Below, in pieces: positions 23,920 to 31,992 of a stretch of 64,000 nt of DNA. The notes below the pieces were generated by a model. It saw only the letters and a program-made list of their open reading frames with translations. It did no database searches and was not told the DNA's origin. The stretch comes from Lachnospiraceae bacterium (GTDB taxonomy: Bacteria > Bacillota > Clostridia > Lachnospirales > Lachnospiraceae), in the NCBI GenBank assembly GCA_028693165.1, contig JAQUVX010000008.1, forward strand, positions 1 to 64,000, read 5' to 3'. A program made the position numbers and the translations under genes. Every line of letters starts with the position of its first letter. Within the stretch, counting starts at the first letter, position 1.

Positions 23920-24558
23920 TTATTTGGCAGCTACATACGCCTGTTTTGCTTTTGCAAACTCCAGAATGATATCAACCGCTCCGTCGATTCCAACTGCACT
24001 GCTGTTGATGCATAAGTCGTAACTTCTGGAATCGCCCCATTTCTTGCTGGAATAATAGTTGTAGTAGCTGGAACGCTTCTTATCCGTCTTAACCATAATG
24101 TCTTTTGCTTTCGCATCATCGACTTTGTACATATCCTTTAAGTGGCCCTGGCGTTCATCGTCATTCGCAGAAATAAATACGGTAACGGTGTTCGGGTAAT
24201 CTGACAATGCATAATCTGCACAGCGTCCTACCACCACACAGGACTCCTGGTCAGCCAGCTTCTTAATCGTGTCAAACTGTGCCAGGAAAATCTTATGATT
24301 GATTGGCATATCCATATAGGCGGAATTGGCATAGCCCATGGAGTATGTATCCATCACGAGGGAGTAGAGAAAACTGCTGGTCGGTTTTTCGTCATGTGTC
24401 TCAAACAATTCCTCACAGAGACCACTCTCCTTCGCTGCCAGTGAGAGAAGCTCCTTGTCATAACACTTGACTCCCAGCTTCTCTGCAAGCTTCTTGCCAA
24501 TCGTCTTACCGCCGCTTCCACACTGTCTTCCGATTGTAATAACAAGATTTCCTTTCAT
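23920..24558 (-). CDS. Cytidylate kinase-like protein
   Basis: About 212 residues. A P-loop GRQCGSGGKTIGKKLA near the start and the CVVVGRCADYAL segment in the middle mark it as the cytidylate-kinase-like family common in gut Clostridia, distinct from the true Cmk. The real substrate is unknown. ATG at 24558 is preferred (AAGGAG ten bases upstream); a TTG two codons earlier is possible. It stands alone between a terminator and a gap of about 95 bases. Confidence 0.8.
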   Translation of the reverse strand: MKGNLVITIGRQCGSGGKTIGKKLAEKLGVKCYDKELLSLAAKESGLCEELFETHDEKPTSSFLYSLVMDTYSMGYANSAYMDMPINHKIFLAQFDTIKKLADQESCVVVGRCADYALSDYPNTVTVFISANDDERQGHLKDMYKVDDAKAKDIMVKTDKKRSSYYNYYSSKKWGDSRSYDLCINSSAVGIDGAVDIILEFAKAKQAYVAAK

Positions 24559-24657
24559 AATCAACCTTCTCCTTTCAGTAACTCATGATGTAATTTATTC
24601 TATCAATATTATACAACAAAAAAACTGAAAAGTATATAAACAGATCGCAAAAATCTA

Positions 24658-25581
24658 TCATTTTACACAATCACAATCAAGTTTTTTCAATAATGTCACA
24701 AAATAATCCGGAAGTGGTGCCTGAAATTCCATGTAGGCTCCGGTCGTCGGATGAATGATTCCCAGGACGCCTGCATGCAGTGTCTGCCCCTGCAGCCCGG
24801 AGAATGGACATTTGGCCGGACCATAGACCTGATCGCCAAGAAGCGGATGTCCGATGCTTGCCATGTGTACGCGGATCTGATGGGTCCGCCCTGTTTCCAG
24901 CTGACATTCCACATAAGTAAACTGACGAAAATGCTGAATCACGTGGTAGTGTGTCACGGCATCCCGGCCGTTTTTCTCGTTGATGCTCATCTTCTTACGG
25001 TCTACCGGATGTCTTCCGATCGGAGCATGAATCGTCCCGTCATCCTCCTTCAGGATACCATGAACGATCGCATAATATTTCCTGGTGATGGAATGCTCCT
25101 TCAGCTGCTCCGCGATACTGCTGTGCGCCTTGTCATTTTTGCACACGATCAGCACACCGGTGGTGTCCATGTCGATGCGATGCACGATACCGGGTCTCAA
25201 AACGCCGTTAATGCCCGACAAATCGTTCCGGCAGTGAAACATCAGCCCATTAACCAAAGTGCCCGTATAATGGCCAGCAGCGGGGTGCACAACCATCCCC
25301 TTGGGCTTGTTGATCAGAATGATGTCGGAATCCTCGTAAAGAATATCCAGATCCATCGGTTCCGCTTCAATCTCCGGCTCCACCGCCTCCGGTATATCCA
25401 GAAGGATGCGATCTCCATTTGCTACTTTATAGTTGCTTTTGACCGCCTTGCCGTTGACTAAAACACCGCCCTCCTTCAAGAGCTTCTGCAAATACGAGCG
25501 CGACAATTCCTCCAGCTCCCGGCTCAAATAGCGGTCAATGCGCAGGTCATCGCCCTGCTCTGCAATCCATTCCCGAATCAA
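24658..25581 (-). CDS. rluD: RluA/RluD-family 23S rRNA pseudouridine synthase
   Basis: About 307 residues. An S4 RNA-binding domain (RIDRYLSRELEELSRSYLQKLL, residues about 13-60) precedes the catalytic domain, with the catalytic aspartate in HRIDMDTTG and the ETGRTHQIRVH motif. It isomerises uridines in 23S rRNA, RluD-like by domain layout. I place the start at the TTG overlapping the lspA stop (TTGA), with AAAGGGG eight bases before; the frame continues upstream but without a site. Co-transcribed with lspA and aroB. Confidence 0.9.
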   Translation of the reverse strand: MIREWIAEQGDDLRIDRYLSRELEELSRSYLQKLLKEGGVLVNGKAVKSNYKVANGDRILLDIPEAVEPEIEAEPMDLDILYEDSDIILINKPKGMVVHPAAGHYTGTLVNGLMFHCRNDLSGINGVLRPGIVHRIDMDTTGVLIVCKNDKAHSSIAEQLKEHSITRKYYAIVHGILKEDDGTIHAPIGRHPVDRKKMSINEKNGRDAVTHYHVIQHFRQFTYVECQLETGRTHQIRVHMASIGHPLLGDQVYGPAKCPFSGLQGQTLHAGVLGIIHPTTGAYMEFQAPLPDYFVTLLKKLDCDCVK

Positions 25582-26102
25582 TGCAAATCCCCTTTCCTGC
25601 CGATCTGAAACAACTCCAAATCCTCTTCTTTGTAATAAAAGCAAAGCATCAGAAGAAGCATGGCGGTCGCCGTCGTCACATAAATATCCGCAACGTTGAA
25701 AATCGGGAAATTAATCAGGCTGAAATAGAAGAAATCCACGACATAGCCCTGCGCAATCCGGTCGATCATATTGCCAAGCGCACCTGCAGTAATTAAAATA
25801 ATACATAATTTCAGTCCGTGATAGCGGGCATGATCCCACCCTGGCATTCGCATCATGGCAAAGACGGCAGCCAGAAGCACAACGGCTCCAATCACGAAGA
25901 AAAAGCCCTGTTTTCCCTGCAGCATACCAAACGCCGCACCACGGTTTTCGGAATACAGCAGCTCAAAGACTCCATCCAGAATCACAAAGGGCTTCTGCCC
26001 CTTTAAATGTGCCACAGCAAGCAGCTTTGTATACTGATCCGCCGCGACAAGGGCCGCGGTCGCGATCAGCCAGACCAGCAAATTTCCTGTCTTATTTTTC
26101 AT
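25578..26102 (-). CDS. lspA: Signal peptidase II
   Basis: A 174-residue aspartyl protease with four membrane helices that removes lipoprotein signal peptides after lipidation. Both catalytic aspartates are visible, in GNMIDRIAQGYVVD and FNVADIYV; the ENRGAAFGML motif precedes them. Start ATG follows GGAGG inside the end of aroB (11-base overlap). Confidence 0.95.
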   Translation of the reverse strand: MKNKTGNLLVWLIATAALVAADQYTKLLAVAHLKGQKPFVILDGVFELLYSENRGAAFGMLQGKQGFFFVIGAVVLLAAVFAMMRMPGWDHARYHGLKLCIILITAGALGNMIDRIAQGYVVDFFYFSLINFPIFNVADIYVTTATAMLLLMLCFYYKEEDLELFQIGRKGDLH

Positions 26103-27201
26103 GCGTTCCTCCTGACAGCCAGCTCAGACATGCAGTCATCTCCGCTTCGGTTACGGTACGGTCAACATATGCCGCTCCAACCTGATGAAGCAGAATGAAT
26201 TTGATGACGCCGGAATCCATTTTTTTGTCGTTTTTCGTCGCTGAAATGATCTCCTCCGTCTGTAACGGCAGTCCCTTGATGGTCGTTGGCAGACCAAACT
26301 GCGCCATCATATCCACAGCCATATTCACTTCATCCATGGAAATATAGCCGCGGGACGCGGAAAGATACGAAGCAGCCAGACAGCCAAGTGCCACGCACTG
26401 ACCGTGAAGCAATTCAAAATTCATCAGCTTTTCAATCGCATGACCAAGCGTGTGCCCGAAGTTCAGCAGCGCCCGGTCCCCCTGCTCCCTGGGATCTTTT
26501 TCCACGACATCGCGTTTGATCTGATTGCTCACCAGAATCATCTGTTCACAGACATCCAGATCCCTTGCTCTGATTCCGGCACTGGATTCTCTCAGCCAAT
26601 GATAGTATTGCGCATCTTTGATCATTCCATGCTTGATGATCTCCCCCATTCCGGAAGCAAACTGTTCCTCCGGCAGAGTCAGCAGTGAGGACGTGCAGGT
26701 ATAAACAAGCTTTGGCATGTGAAATGCCCCGACCATATTCTTGTAAGCATCAAAATCCACGCCGGTTTTCCCCCCGATGCTGGAATCCACCTGGGAAAGC
26801 AGCGTCGTCGGAATCTGAATAAAACGCACGCCGCGCAGATACGTCGCCGCCGTAAAGCCGCACAGATCCCCTACGACACCACCTCCCAATGCAGCCAGCA
26901 TGTCACCACGGTCATATTTCTTTTCGATCAAAAATTCATACAGGCTGCGAACCGTGTCCAGATTCTTGTAAGCCTCGCCTGCATGAAATATATACGCATC
27001 CACCTGCCGGCACACTGCCGAAAGCTGCTTTTGGATCTCCTCAAGATAAAGCGGTGCAACATTCGTGTCCGTCACGATGCAGAGCTTCCGCTCGTTTACT
27101 CCCAGCCGGGCTACTTCTCCGCCGAGCTGATCATATGAATTTTCGATTACAATATCGTAGATGGCTGCTCCATCCAAATGAACCGTCATTCGATTTGCCA
27201 T
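26092..27201 (-). CDS. aroB: 3-dehydroquinate synthase
   Basis: A 369-residue NAD- and zinc-dependent enzyme converting DAHP to 3-dehydroquinate, step two of the shikimate pathway. Seen: GGGVVGDLCGFTAATYLRG (NAD/substrate loop near 103), KTGVDFDAYKN, EIIKHGMI and NFGHTLGHAIE with zinc histidines. It starts a new unit after the sepF terminator and is followed by lspA and rluD; other aro genes are not in the window. Confidence 0.96.
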   Translation of the reverse strand: MANRMTVHLDGAAIYDIVIENSYDQLGGEVARLGVNERKLCIVTDTNVAPLYLEEIQKQLSAVCRQVDAYIFHAGEAYKNLDTVRSLYEFLIEKKYDRGDMLAALGGGVVGDLCGFTAATYLRGVRFIQIPTTLLSQVDSSIGGKTGVDFDAYKNMVGAFHMPKLVYTCTSSLLTLPEEQFASGMGEIIKHGMIKDAQYYHWLRESSAGIRARDLDVCEQMILVSNQIKRDVVEKDPREQGDRALLNFGHTLGHAIEKLMNFELLHGQCVALGCLAASYLSASRGYISMDEVNMAVDMMAQFGLPTTIKGLPLQTEEIISATKNDKKMDSGVIKFILLHQVGAAYVDRTVTEAEMTACLSWLSGGTHEK

Positions 27202-27230
27202 GATTTTTGTTCCTTTCTTCGGTAATGTAA

Positions 27231-27254
27231 TAAAGAGTCCGGCGAGCCGGACTC
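27231..27254 (-). terminator. Terminator after sepF
   Basis: GAGTCCGG and CCGGACTC form a perfect 8-bp stem with a 4-base loop, followed on the minus strand by CTTTATTA. Confidence 0.65.
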
Positions 27255-27299
27255 CATCTTCATTCTGTCATGATAGATATATGCTGCACTGTTGACCTC

Positions 27300-27803
27300 T
27301 TACAGACGGATATTCAACCCGGATACATCCAGTGTTCCGCTGTTGAGCAGGTCCTGAAAATCACCGGACAGTTCAACCGATTCCGGAGTAGCAATGAAAA
27401 TATAGCTGGAAATCTTCTGAAGGTTTCCGTTCATCGAGTACGTCGCTCCTGATGTAAAATCGATGATACGCTGTGCGATCTCTGTGTGGATTCCCTCCAT
27501 ATTCAGAACAACCGCCTTACCTGCCAGCAGATAATCACAAATCTCTCTGGCATCCTCGATGGAAGTTGGCTTGATCAGAGAAACCTCCATCGCACGTTTC
27601 ATCGGAACTACTTTGGAAGAACGGAAGAAACGCGGCTTGGCATCCTCTTCGCCTTCATCATACTCATCATTTCCTTCGTGTACGGAAAAAAGTCCCTTCT
27701 TTCCAGCGCCTTTATCTGTATCATATTCCGCCTCATCATCGAAGTAATCGTCATCACTCCCGGATAATCGCATGGTTTCCATTAATTTACTAAAAATGCT
27801 CAT
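27300..27803 (-). CDS. sepF: Cell division protein SepF
   Basis: A 167-residue FtsZ-binding protein. The N-terminal amphipathic segment (MSIFSKLMETM) anchors it to the membrane; an acidic linker follows; the C-terminal SepF fold (about 75-165) has VVLNMEGIHTEIAQRIIDF and GATYSMNGN. SepF forms rings that align FtsZ bundles at the septum. Twenty-one bases after yggS, its usual neighbour. Confidence 0.94.
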   Translation of the reverse strand: MSIFSKLMETMRLSGSDDDYFDDEAEYDTDKGAGKKGLFSVHEGNDEYDEGEEDAKPRFFRSSKVVPMKRAMEVSLIKPTSIEDAREICDYLLAGKAVVLNMEGIHTEIAQRIIDFTSGATYSMNGNLQKISSYIFIATPESVELSGDFQDLLNSGTLDVSGLNIRL

Positions 27804-27824
27804 AACTTATTCTCTCTCCAATCC

Positions 27825-28511
27825 TTATCTGGCACCAAAAATTCCAGTACCGACTCTTACCATGGTTGCGCCTTCTTCTATAGCGACTTCGTAGTCACCG
27901 GTCATTCCCATGGAAAGCACATCCATAGTAACATTATCAATGTTTTTCTTTTTGATGTCAACAGATAATTGATATAATTTTTGAAAAATCGGTCGATTTT
28001 CCTCAGGATTTTCTACAAAAGGCGCAATTGTCATCAAACCGCAAATATTTAGATTCGGAAATTGTCGGATTTCCTCCAATGCGTCCATCACTTCTTCCGG
28101 AAACAGCCCAAACTTGCTTTCTTCTTTGGCAGCATTTACCTCCAGAAGAATTCGTATCTGACGGCCCTGTTTCTTGGCCTCCTGCTGGATCTGCTCGGCA
28201 AGTCGTACCGAATCCACGGAATGGATCAGCGATACATGGGGAAGCAGCTGCTTTACCTTATTGCGCTGCAGGTGCCCAATCATATGAAACTGTGCATCCT
28301 CCGGCATCGCAGGCTCTTTTTCCAAAATCTCCTGGACCTTGTTCTCACCAAATACGCGTGCTCCCGCCGCATAAGCCTCCTGCAGTGCGGACAGCGGCTT
28401 GGTCTTGCTGACAGCAATCAATGTGACACATGCCGGATCTCGCCCGCCGCGTTCACAGGCCGCACGAATCCGGGCTGTTACCTCTGACAAATGCTCTGTG
28501 ATCGTACCCAT
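27825..28511 (-). CDS. yggS: YggS-type pyridoxal-phosphate homeostasis protein
   Basis: A 228-residue PLP-binding barrel (YggS/PLPBP/YlmE). The PLP lysine is in LIAVSKTKPL and the phosphate-binding segment in SMGMTGDYEVAIEEGATMVRVGTGIFG. It has no known enzymatic reaction and buffers PLP. Of two adjacent ATG codons the second has the better distance from GGAGG. It precedes sepF as in many Firmicutes. Confidence 0.94.
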   Translation of the reverse strand: MGTITEHLSEVTARIRAACERGGRDPACVTLIAVSKTKPLSALQEAYAAGARVFGENKVQEILEKEPAMPEDAQFHMIGHLQRNKVKQLLPHVSLIHSVDSVRLAEQIQQEAKKQGRQIRILLEVNAAKEESKFGLFPEEVMDALEEIRQFPNLNICGLMTIAPFVENPEENRPIFQKLYQLSVDIKKKNIDNVTMDVLSMGMTGDYEVAIEEGATMVRVGTGIFGAR

Positions 28512-28523
28512 CATATCCTCCCT

Positions 28524-29927
28524 TTACTGATAAATCAATTCTCCCTCATAAACCGTATTGGCATCCAGTACAATGTGATCATATACGGACAAGCCATACC
28601 GCGTTCCTTTTTTGATGGTATAATATTCATCATTGGATTTGAGAATTTCAATTTGCTTAAATACCGCATACCCTTTATTGATATTGTAAACACCCTGCAG
28701 GGAAGCACTGTTTCCGATCTGAAAACGATCCTGCGAATTGGGCTTCACAATATAATCCCCCGCTTTAAACGGAGCCTGATCCCCCATATCCACGTAATAA
28801 TACTCATCCGTGGAGAAATAGATCGTGGCCGGAACAAATTCCGCAGTGGTGCCGGTCTCCGAGTAGACTTCCTTCATAAAGCCGGTATTGCTGCTGTCTC
28901 CGCCCTGAGCCATATAATCCAGCGGAATCAGATAAAAATTCTTGGTAGCAACCGCAGTTACCGGAATCTTCAGCCCGTCCATCTTTTCCGATGCCACCTC
29001 AAAGGAGACATAGCGGTCGGCGACAAACTGCACCATATATTGATTGAAATCCAGTTTCCCGTAGGATTTGCCATCTTCACCGATAATGATCGAAAAAGCA
29101 GCATCCGTCTCCAGTCCATTGGAAGCAAAGGTGACGTGCAGACTCTTCTGATCCTGATATTCCGTGACATCGGTATCCGTAAGCGGAAAAACGATATTCC
29201 AGTCGTCCGAAGTCACCAGCTTGTAAACCGGTGAGGACTGCTCGATCAGCTGTCCGGCTTTCGTGATTGCCTTGGAATAGCTGGTACGGTCAAATACCGC
29301 TTCGCTGACCTGCGCCGGCGTAAGGGATTCGTACCCGTCGATCGCATAAGAAACGACCCCGGATATAGGTGCCGCAACCTGCTGAAAGGTAATGCCGGTC
29401 TGCTGCATCAGCGTGTCCAGATTGCCGAGGGAATTGAAGTTTACATACTCCAGCACCGCCGCCTCCAGAGAATATTGCAGATCATAGACATCACTGAATT
29501 TCCGGTCATGATATCCCATGGAAAATGCGGACAGCTGACGCTTGATCTCGGCCATGTTTGCATCGGTCAGCGTAACATTCGCATCCGGATTGTCCTCCAG
29601 AAAGGAAGCCATGTTGCCCGTCTCATCGATCGAGTAGATCCGTGTGCCAATCGCTGCACGCTTTCCTTCCCGGATGTAGTAGTTGATATAGCCGGCCCGA
29701 TCCGTCTGCTCCACGCGCTCGTTTCGCAGAATAATCCCGGTATACTGGTGGTCGTTGACAATATTGCCCTCAACCACCTCATAAAACTGCACTTTTTCTT
29801 TTTTCATATAAGTGTAAACACTGAAGGTCAAATAAACAAATATGATTGCAAAAATAATCATTCCGACATTGAGATTCAGTGGATGACGATAACGCCTGAT
29901 CTTCGGATTTTTCTTTTTCTTAGCCAA
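28524..29927 (-). CDS. HlyD-like membrane-anchored protein upstream of yggS-sepF
   Basis: About 467 residues. A Lys/Arg-rich cytoplasmic start (AKKKKNPKIRRYRH) precedes one membrane helix (about residues 22-42) and a large extracytoplasmic part. It includes a barrel-sandwich/lipoyl-like segment (VSYAIDGYESL) and a helical hairpin of the adaptor type. Clostridial genomes annotate such proteins as HlyD-family adaptors, but no ABC transporter or outer-membrane partner is nearby and the organism is expected to be monoderm. Its fixed place before yggS and sepF suggests an envelope or division role. Start is TTG with GGAGG eight bases upstream; the frame extends to 29996 without a site. Confidence 0.72.
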   Translation of the reverse strand: MAKKKKNPKIRRYRHPLNLNVGMIIFAIIFVYLTFSVYTYMKKEKVQFYEVVEGNIVNDHQYTGIILRNERVEQTDRAGYINYYIREGKRAAIGTRIYSIDETGNMASFLEDNPDANVTLTDANMAEIKRQLSAFSMGYHDRKFSDVYDLQYSLEAAVLEYVNFNSLGNLDTLMQQTGITFQQVAAPISGVVSYAIDGYESLTPAQVSEAVFDRTSYSKAITKAGQLIEQSSPVYKLVTSDDWNIVFPLTDTDVTEYQDQKSLHVTFASNGLETDAAFSIIIGEDGKSYGKLDFNQYMVQFVADRYVSFEVASEKMDGLKIPVTAVATKNFYLIPLDYMAQGGDSSNTGFMKEVYSETGTTAEFVPATIYFSTDEYYYVDMGDQAPFKAGDYIVKPNSQDRFQIGNSASLQGVYNINKGYAVFKQIEILKSNDEYYTIKKGTRYGLSVYDHIVLDANTVYEGELIYQ

Positions 29928-29967
29928 CGATGCATCCTCCCGAACAGTAAAATCACTGTACCCGTCT

Positions 29968-29996
29968 ATTATAAGAGGTACGAAAGAAAAGTGCAA
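29968..29996 (-). promoter_or_regulatory. Promoter of the HlyD-like/yggS/sepF unit
   Basis: Minus-strand TTGCAC, 17 bases, TATAAT, about 40 bases before the chosen TTG start. Confidence 0.75.
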
Positions 29997-30000
29997 GCAG

Positions 30001-30030
30001 ATTTCCTATGATACAATTTCCTATGATACA
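30001..30030. repeat. 15-base tandem duplication
   Basis: ATTTCCTATGATACA occurs twice head to tail, exactly, between the terminator of the P-loop gene and the HlyD-like promoter. Probably a recent slippage event. Confidence 0.85.
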
Positions 30031-30075
30031 AAAAAGCACCGCAGTCAATGTTTCCTGCCCATCGACTGCAGTGCT
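30029..30075 (-). terminator. Terminator after the P-loop orphan gene
   Basis: On the minus strand AGCACTGCAGTCGAT pairs with ATTGACTGCGGTGCT, followed by six T residues. Confidence 0.85.
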
Positions 30076-30089
30076 GGTTATTCTATGTA

Positions 30090-30509
30090 TTACAGTGAAA
30101 TCACAACGTCCTTCTGAGCGTTCTCCGGCATGTCAACTGCATCCATGGAGACGCTTAATACGAAATTTAAGCTGTATTTGTCACTGATTGCTTCCAAAGT
30201 TGCGATGGTATCACTGATATCTTCCCCTTCCAGACTTGCCAGCTTCAAAAAGCTGTCAAGAAACATGGTCTCAATATCATGATCCTGAGAAATAATTCCA
30301 CAGATAAAACCGACAAATCCCTGACTCGTTGTCATCGGATATTCGTTGACATTGATAAGACGAATCTTGTTGCTGAGTTCATACATGTGCTTGGAACTTT
30401 TGTCCAGATAGACGATCGAACCTGTTGCTTTCTTTATTGCATCATTCGCCATATCCAACAAATGTTTTGTTTTACCTTTTCCCTTTTTGCCCGCGATAAT
30501 CTGCACCAT
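30090..30509 (-). CDS. Conserved P-loop protein of unknown function
   Basis: A 139-residue protein. Walker A GKKGKGKT at residues 7-14 directly after a hydrophobic strand, a possible Walker B (SIVYLDKSS) near 33, and a C-terminal strand LNFVLSVSMDA. The layout is that of a minimal P-loop NTPase, too short for a complete RecA-type motor. I do not recognise a named family. It has its own promoter and terminator, so it is a single-gene unit between cell-wall and division genes. Confidence 0.75.
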   Translation of the reverse strand: MVQIIAGKKGKGKTKHLLDMANDAIKKATGSIVYLDKSSKHMYELSNKIRLINVNEYPMTTSQGFVGFICGIISQDHDIETMFLDSFLKLASLEGEDISDTIATLEAISDKYSLNFVLSVSMDAVDMPENAQKDVVISL

Positions 30510-30568
30510 AGTAATCTCCTCCTTGAGCTTATTAAATTTGTATAAAAAACTCTTTTAATATTAAACTA

Positions 30569-30597
30569 AGTATAGTATATTTTTCTAAAATAAGCAA
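30569..30597 (-). promoter_or_regulatory. Promoter of the P-loop orphan gene
   Basis: Minus-strand TTGCTT, 17 bases, TATACT, about 60 bases before the start, directly after the end of the carboxypeptidase gene. Confidence 0.65.
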
Positions 30598-30600
30598 TCA

Positions 30601-31569
30601 CTAATTCGCAATTTTCTGAATAATATTTGTCATATTCTCATATAAACTGGCACGAGAATCGGCCTTCAAAACAACCGAAATGTAATCCTGATTCTGTGCA
30701 TCTTCACTGTCCATAATCAGGCAGGAGCCAGCAGCCATGGTCGTGCCAGTCTTGCCGCCAACCACGTGAAGCCCCTCCGGCGTCGCCGTCTTTCCATTCA
30801 AATACTGGTTGCTGTTCTTCCAGATCTGTGTTTTGGGATTCCCCTGTGCATCCAGATACTCTGCCGTATATTCCGTCGTCCCAATAATCTTTTTAAACTC
30901 CGGCTCCTTCAGTGCCTCCTGAAAAATCAGATACAGGTCATAGGCCGTGGTGTAATGCTGCTCATCCGTCAGTCCATGGGAATTGACAAAATGAGTTCCG
31001 GTCGCCCCCAGTGCACGCGCCTCCTCGTTCATCCGGTCACTGAACGCCTCCATACTTCCTGCCATATGAACGGCAATCGCAGCGCCGGCATCGTTGCCGG
31101 AAGGAAGCATCAGACCATAAAGCAGTTCTTCCATCGTCAGCGTTTCCCCTGGTGCTATGTGACACAGGGATGCGCCTGATTCTGTAATGACGGTCTCCTG
31201 CCCGACGGTCACCGATTCCGTAAGGTCGGCCGACCGAATCGCAATGAGTGCTGTCATGATCTTCGTGATGCTGGCCGGATTCATGCGGGCAAAGGGGTTC
31301 TTCTGAAACAGAACACGCCCGTCCTGCAACGAAAAAAGAGCAGCAGATTCTGCCGTGACAGCAGGGTCTGACTGCGGTTCTTCTCCGGTAATCACGCAGA
31401 GATCGTCTGCAAAAGCAGCGGCATGCAGCCGCTCTTCCGGAATTGATTCACACAGAGCGGCAAAGCGTTCCGGTGTATAAGAAAGCGCCGAATTATCACC
31501 CTTCCCGCATCCGGTCATCAGAACTGCAGCGAGAAGGATTCCTCCAAAATACGTGTAATGTCGTTTCAA
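30601..31569 (-). CDS. D-alanyl-D-alanine carboxypeptidase (lipoprotein-type)
   Basis: About 322 residues. A signal peptide ends in a lipobox (LLAAVLMTGC), so it is probably membrane-tethered and processed by LspA. Penicilloyl-serine transferase motifs: SITK (SxxK), SGN and KTG, in the peptidase S11 order. It trims the terminal D-Ala of peptidoglycan stem peptides. The start is TTG with AGGAGAGG five bases upstream; the longer frame reaches into mgsA. It ends a long shape/division operon. Confidence 0.9.
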   Translation of the reverse strand: MKRHYTYFGGILLAAVLMTGCGKGDNSALSYTPERFAALCESIPEERLHAAAFADDLCVITGEEPQSDPAVTAESAALFSLQDGRVLFQKNPFARMNPASITKIMTALIAIRSADLTESVTVGQETVITESGASLCHIAPGETLTMEELLYGLMLPSGNDAGAAIAVHMAGSMEAFSDRMNEEARALGATGTHFVNSHGLTDEQHYTTAYDLYLIFQEALKEPEFKKIIGTTEYTAEYLDAQGNPKTQIWKNSNQYLNGKTATPEGLHVVGGKTGTTMAAGSCLIMDSEDAQNQDYISVVLKADSRASLYENMTNIIQKIAN

Positions 31570-31580
31570 CGCAGCCTCTC

Positions 31581-31976
31581 CTATCGATAAACTTCGCGCC
31601 ATTCAAGGTCTCCGCGCTCCAATGCTTTGATCAGAAGCTCTGCGGTAGCCAGGTTAGTCGCAAACGGGATGTTGTAGGTATCGCAGAGGCGCACCACATC
31701 ATTCACATCCGGCTCATGGGATTTCGGGCTGAGCGGATCACGAAGAAAAATAACCATGTCCATCTCATTGTGTTCGATCTGAGATGCCAGCTGCTGCTGT
31801 CCTCCCAAATGGCCTGCCAGATACTTGTGAACCGACAGGTTGGTAACCTCCTCCACCAGACGTCCGGTGGTTCCGGTCGCGTATAATTCATGTTTGTTTA
31901 GGATTCCCCTATATGCGATGCAGAAATTCTGCATCAGTTTTTTCTTGGAATCATGTGCAATCAAGCCGATATTCAT
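31581..31976 (-). CDS. mgsA: Methylglyoxal synthase
   Basis: A 131-residue enzyme converting dihydroxyacetone phosphate to methylglyoxal and phosphate, a glycolysis bypass under phosphate limitation. Seen: NIGLIAHDSKK, YATGTTGRL, GHLGGQQQLA and FLRDPLSPKSHEPD with the catalytic aspartate. ATG at 31976 follows AGGAGG; the extension to 32027 reads into rodA. Placement after rodA is common in Clostridia. Confidence 0.96.
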   Translation of the reverse strand: MNIGLIAHDSKKKLMQNFCIAYRGILNKHELYATGTTGRLVEEVTNLSVHKYLAGHLGGQQQLASQIEHNEMDMVIFLRDPLSPKSHEPDVNDVVRLCDTYNIPFATNLATAELLIKALERGDLEWREVYR

Positions 31977-31992
31977 ATGATTATAACCTCCT

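Noticed and set aside
22654-24564. Prophage or integrative element near the tyrosine recombinase and LexA
   Set aside because: No structural, replication or conjugation genes are present; the flanks are conserved chromosomal genes and the recombinase is not at a tRNA.
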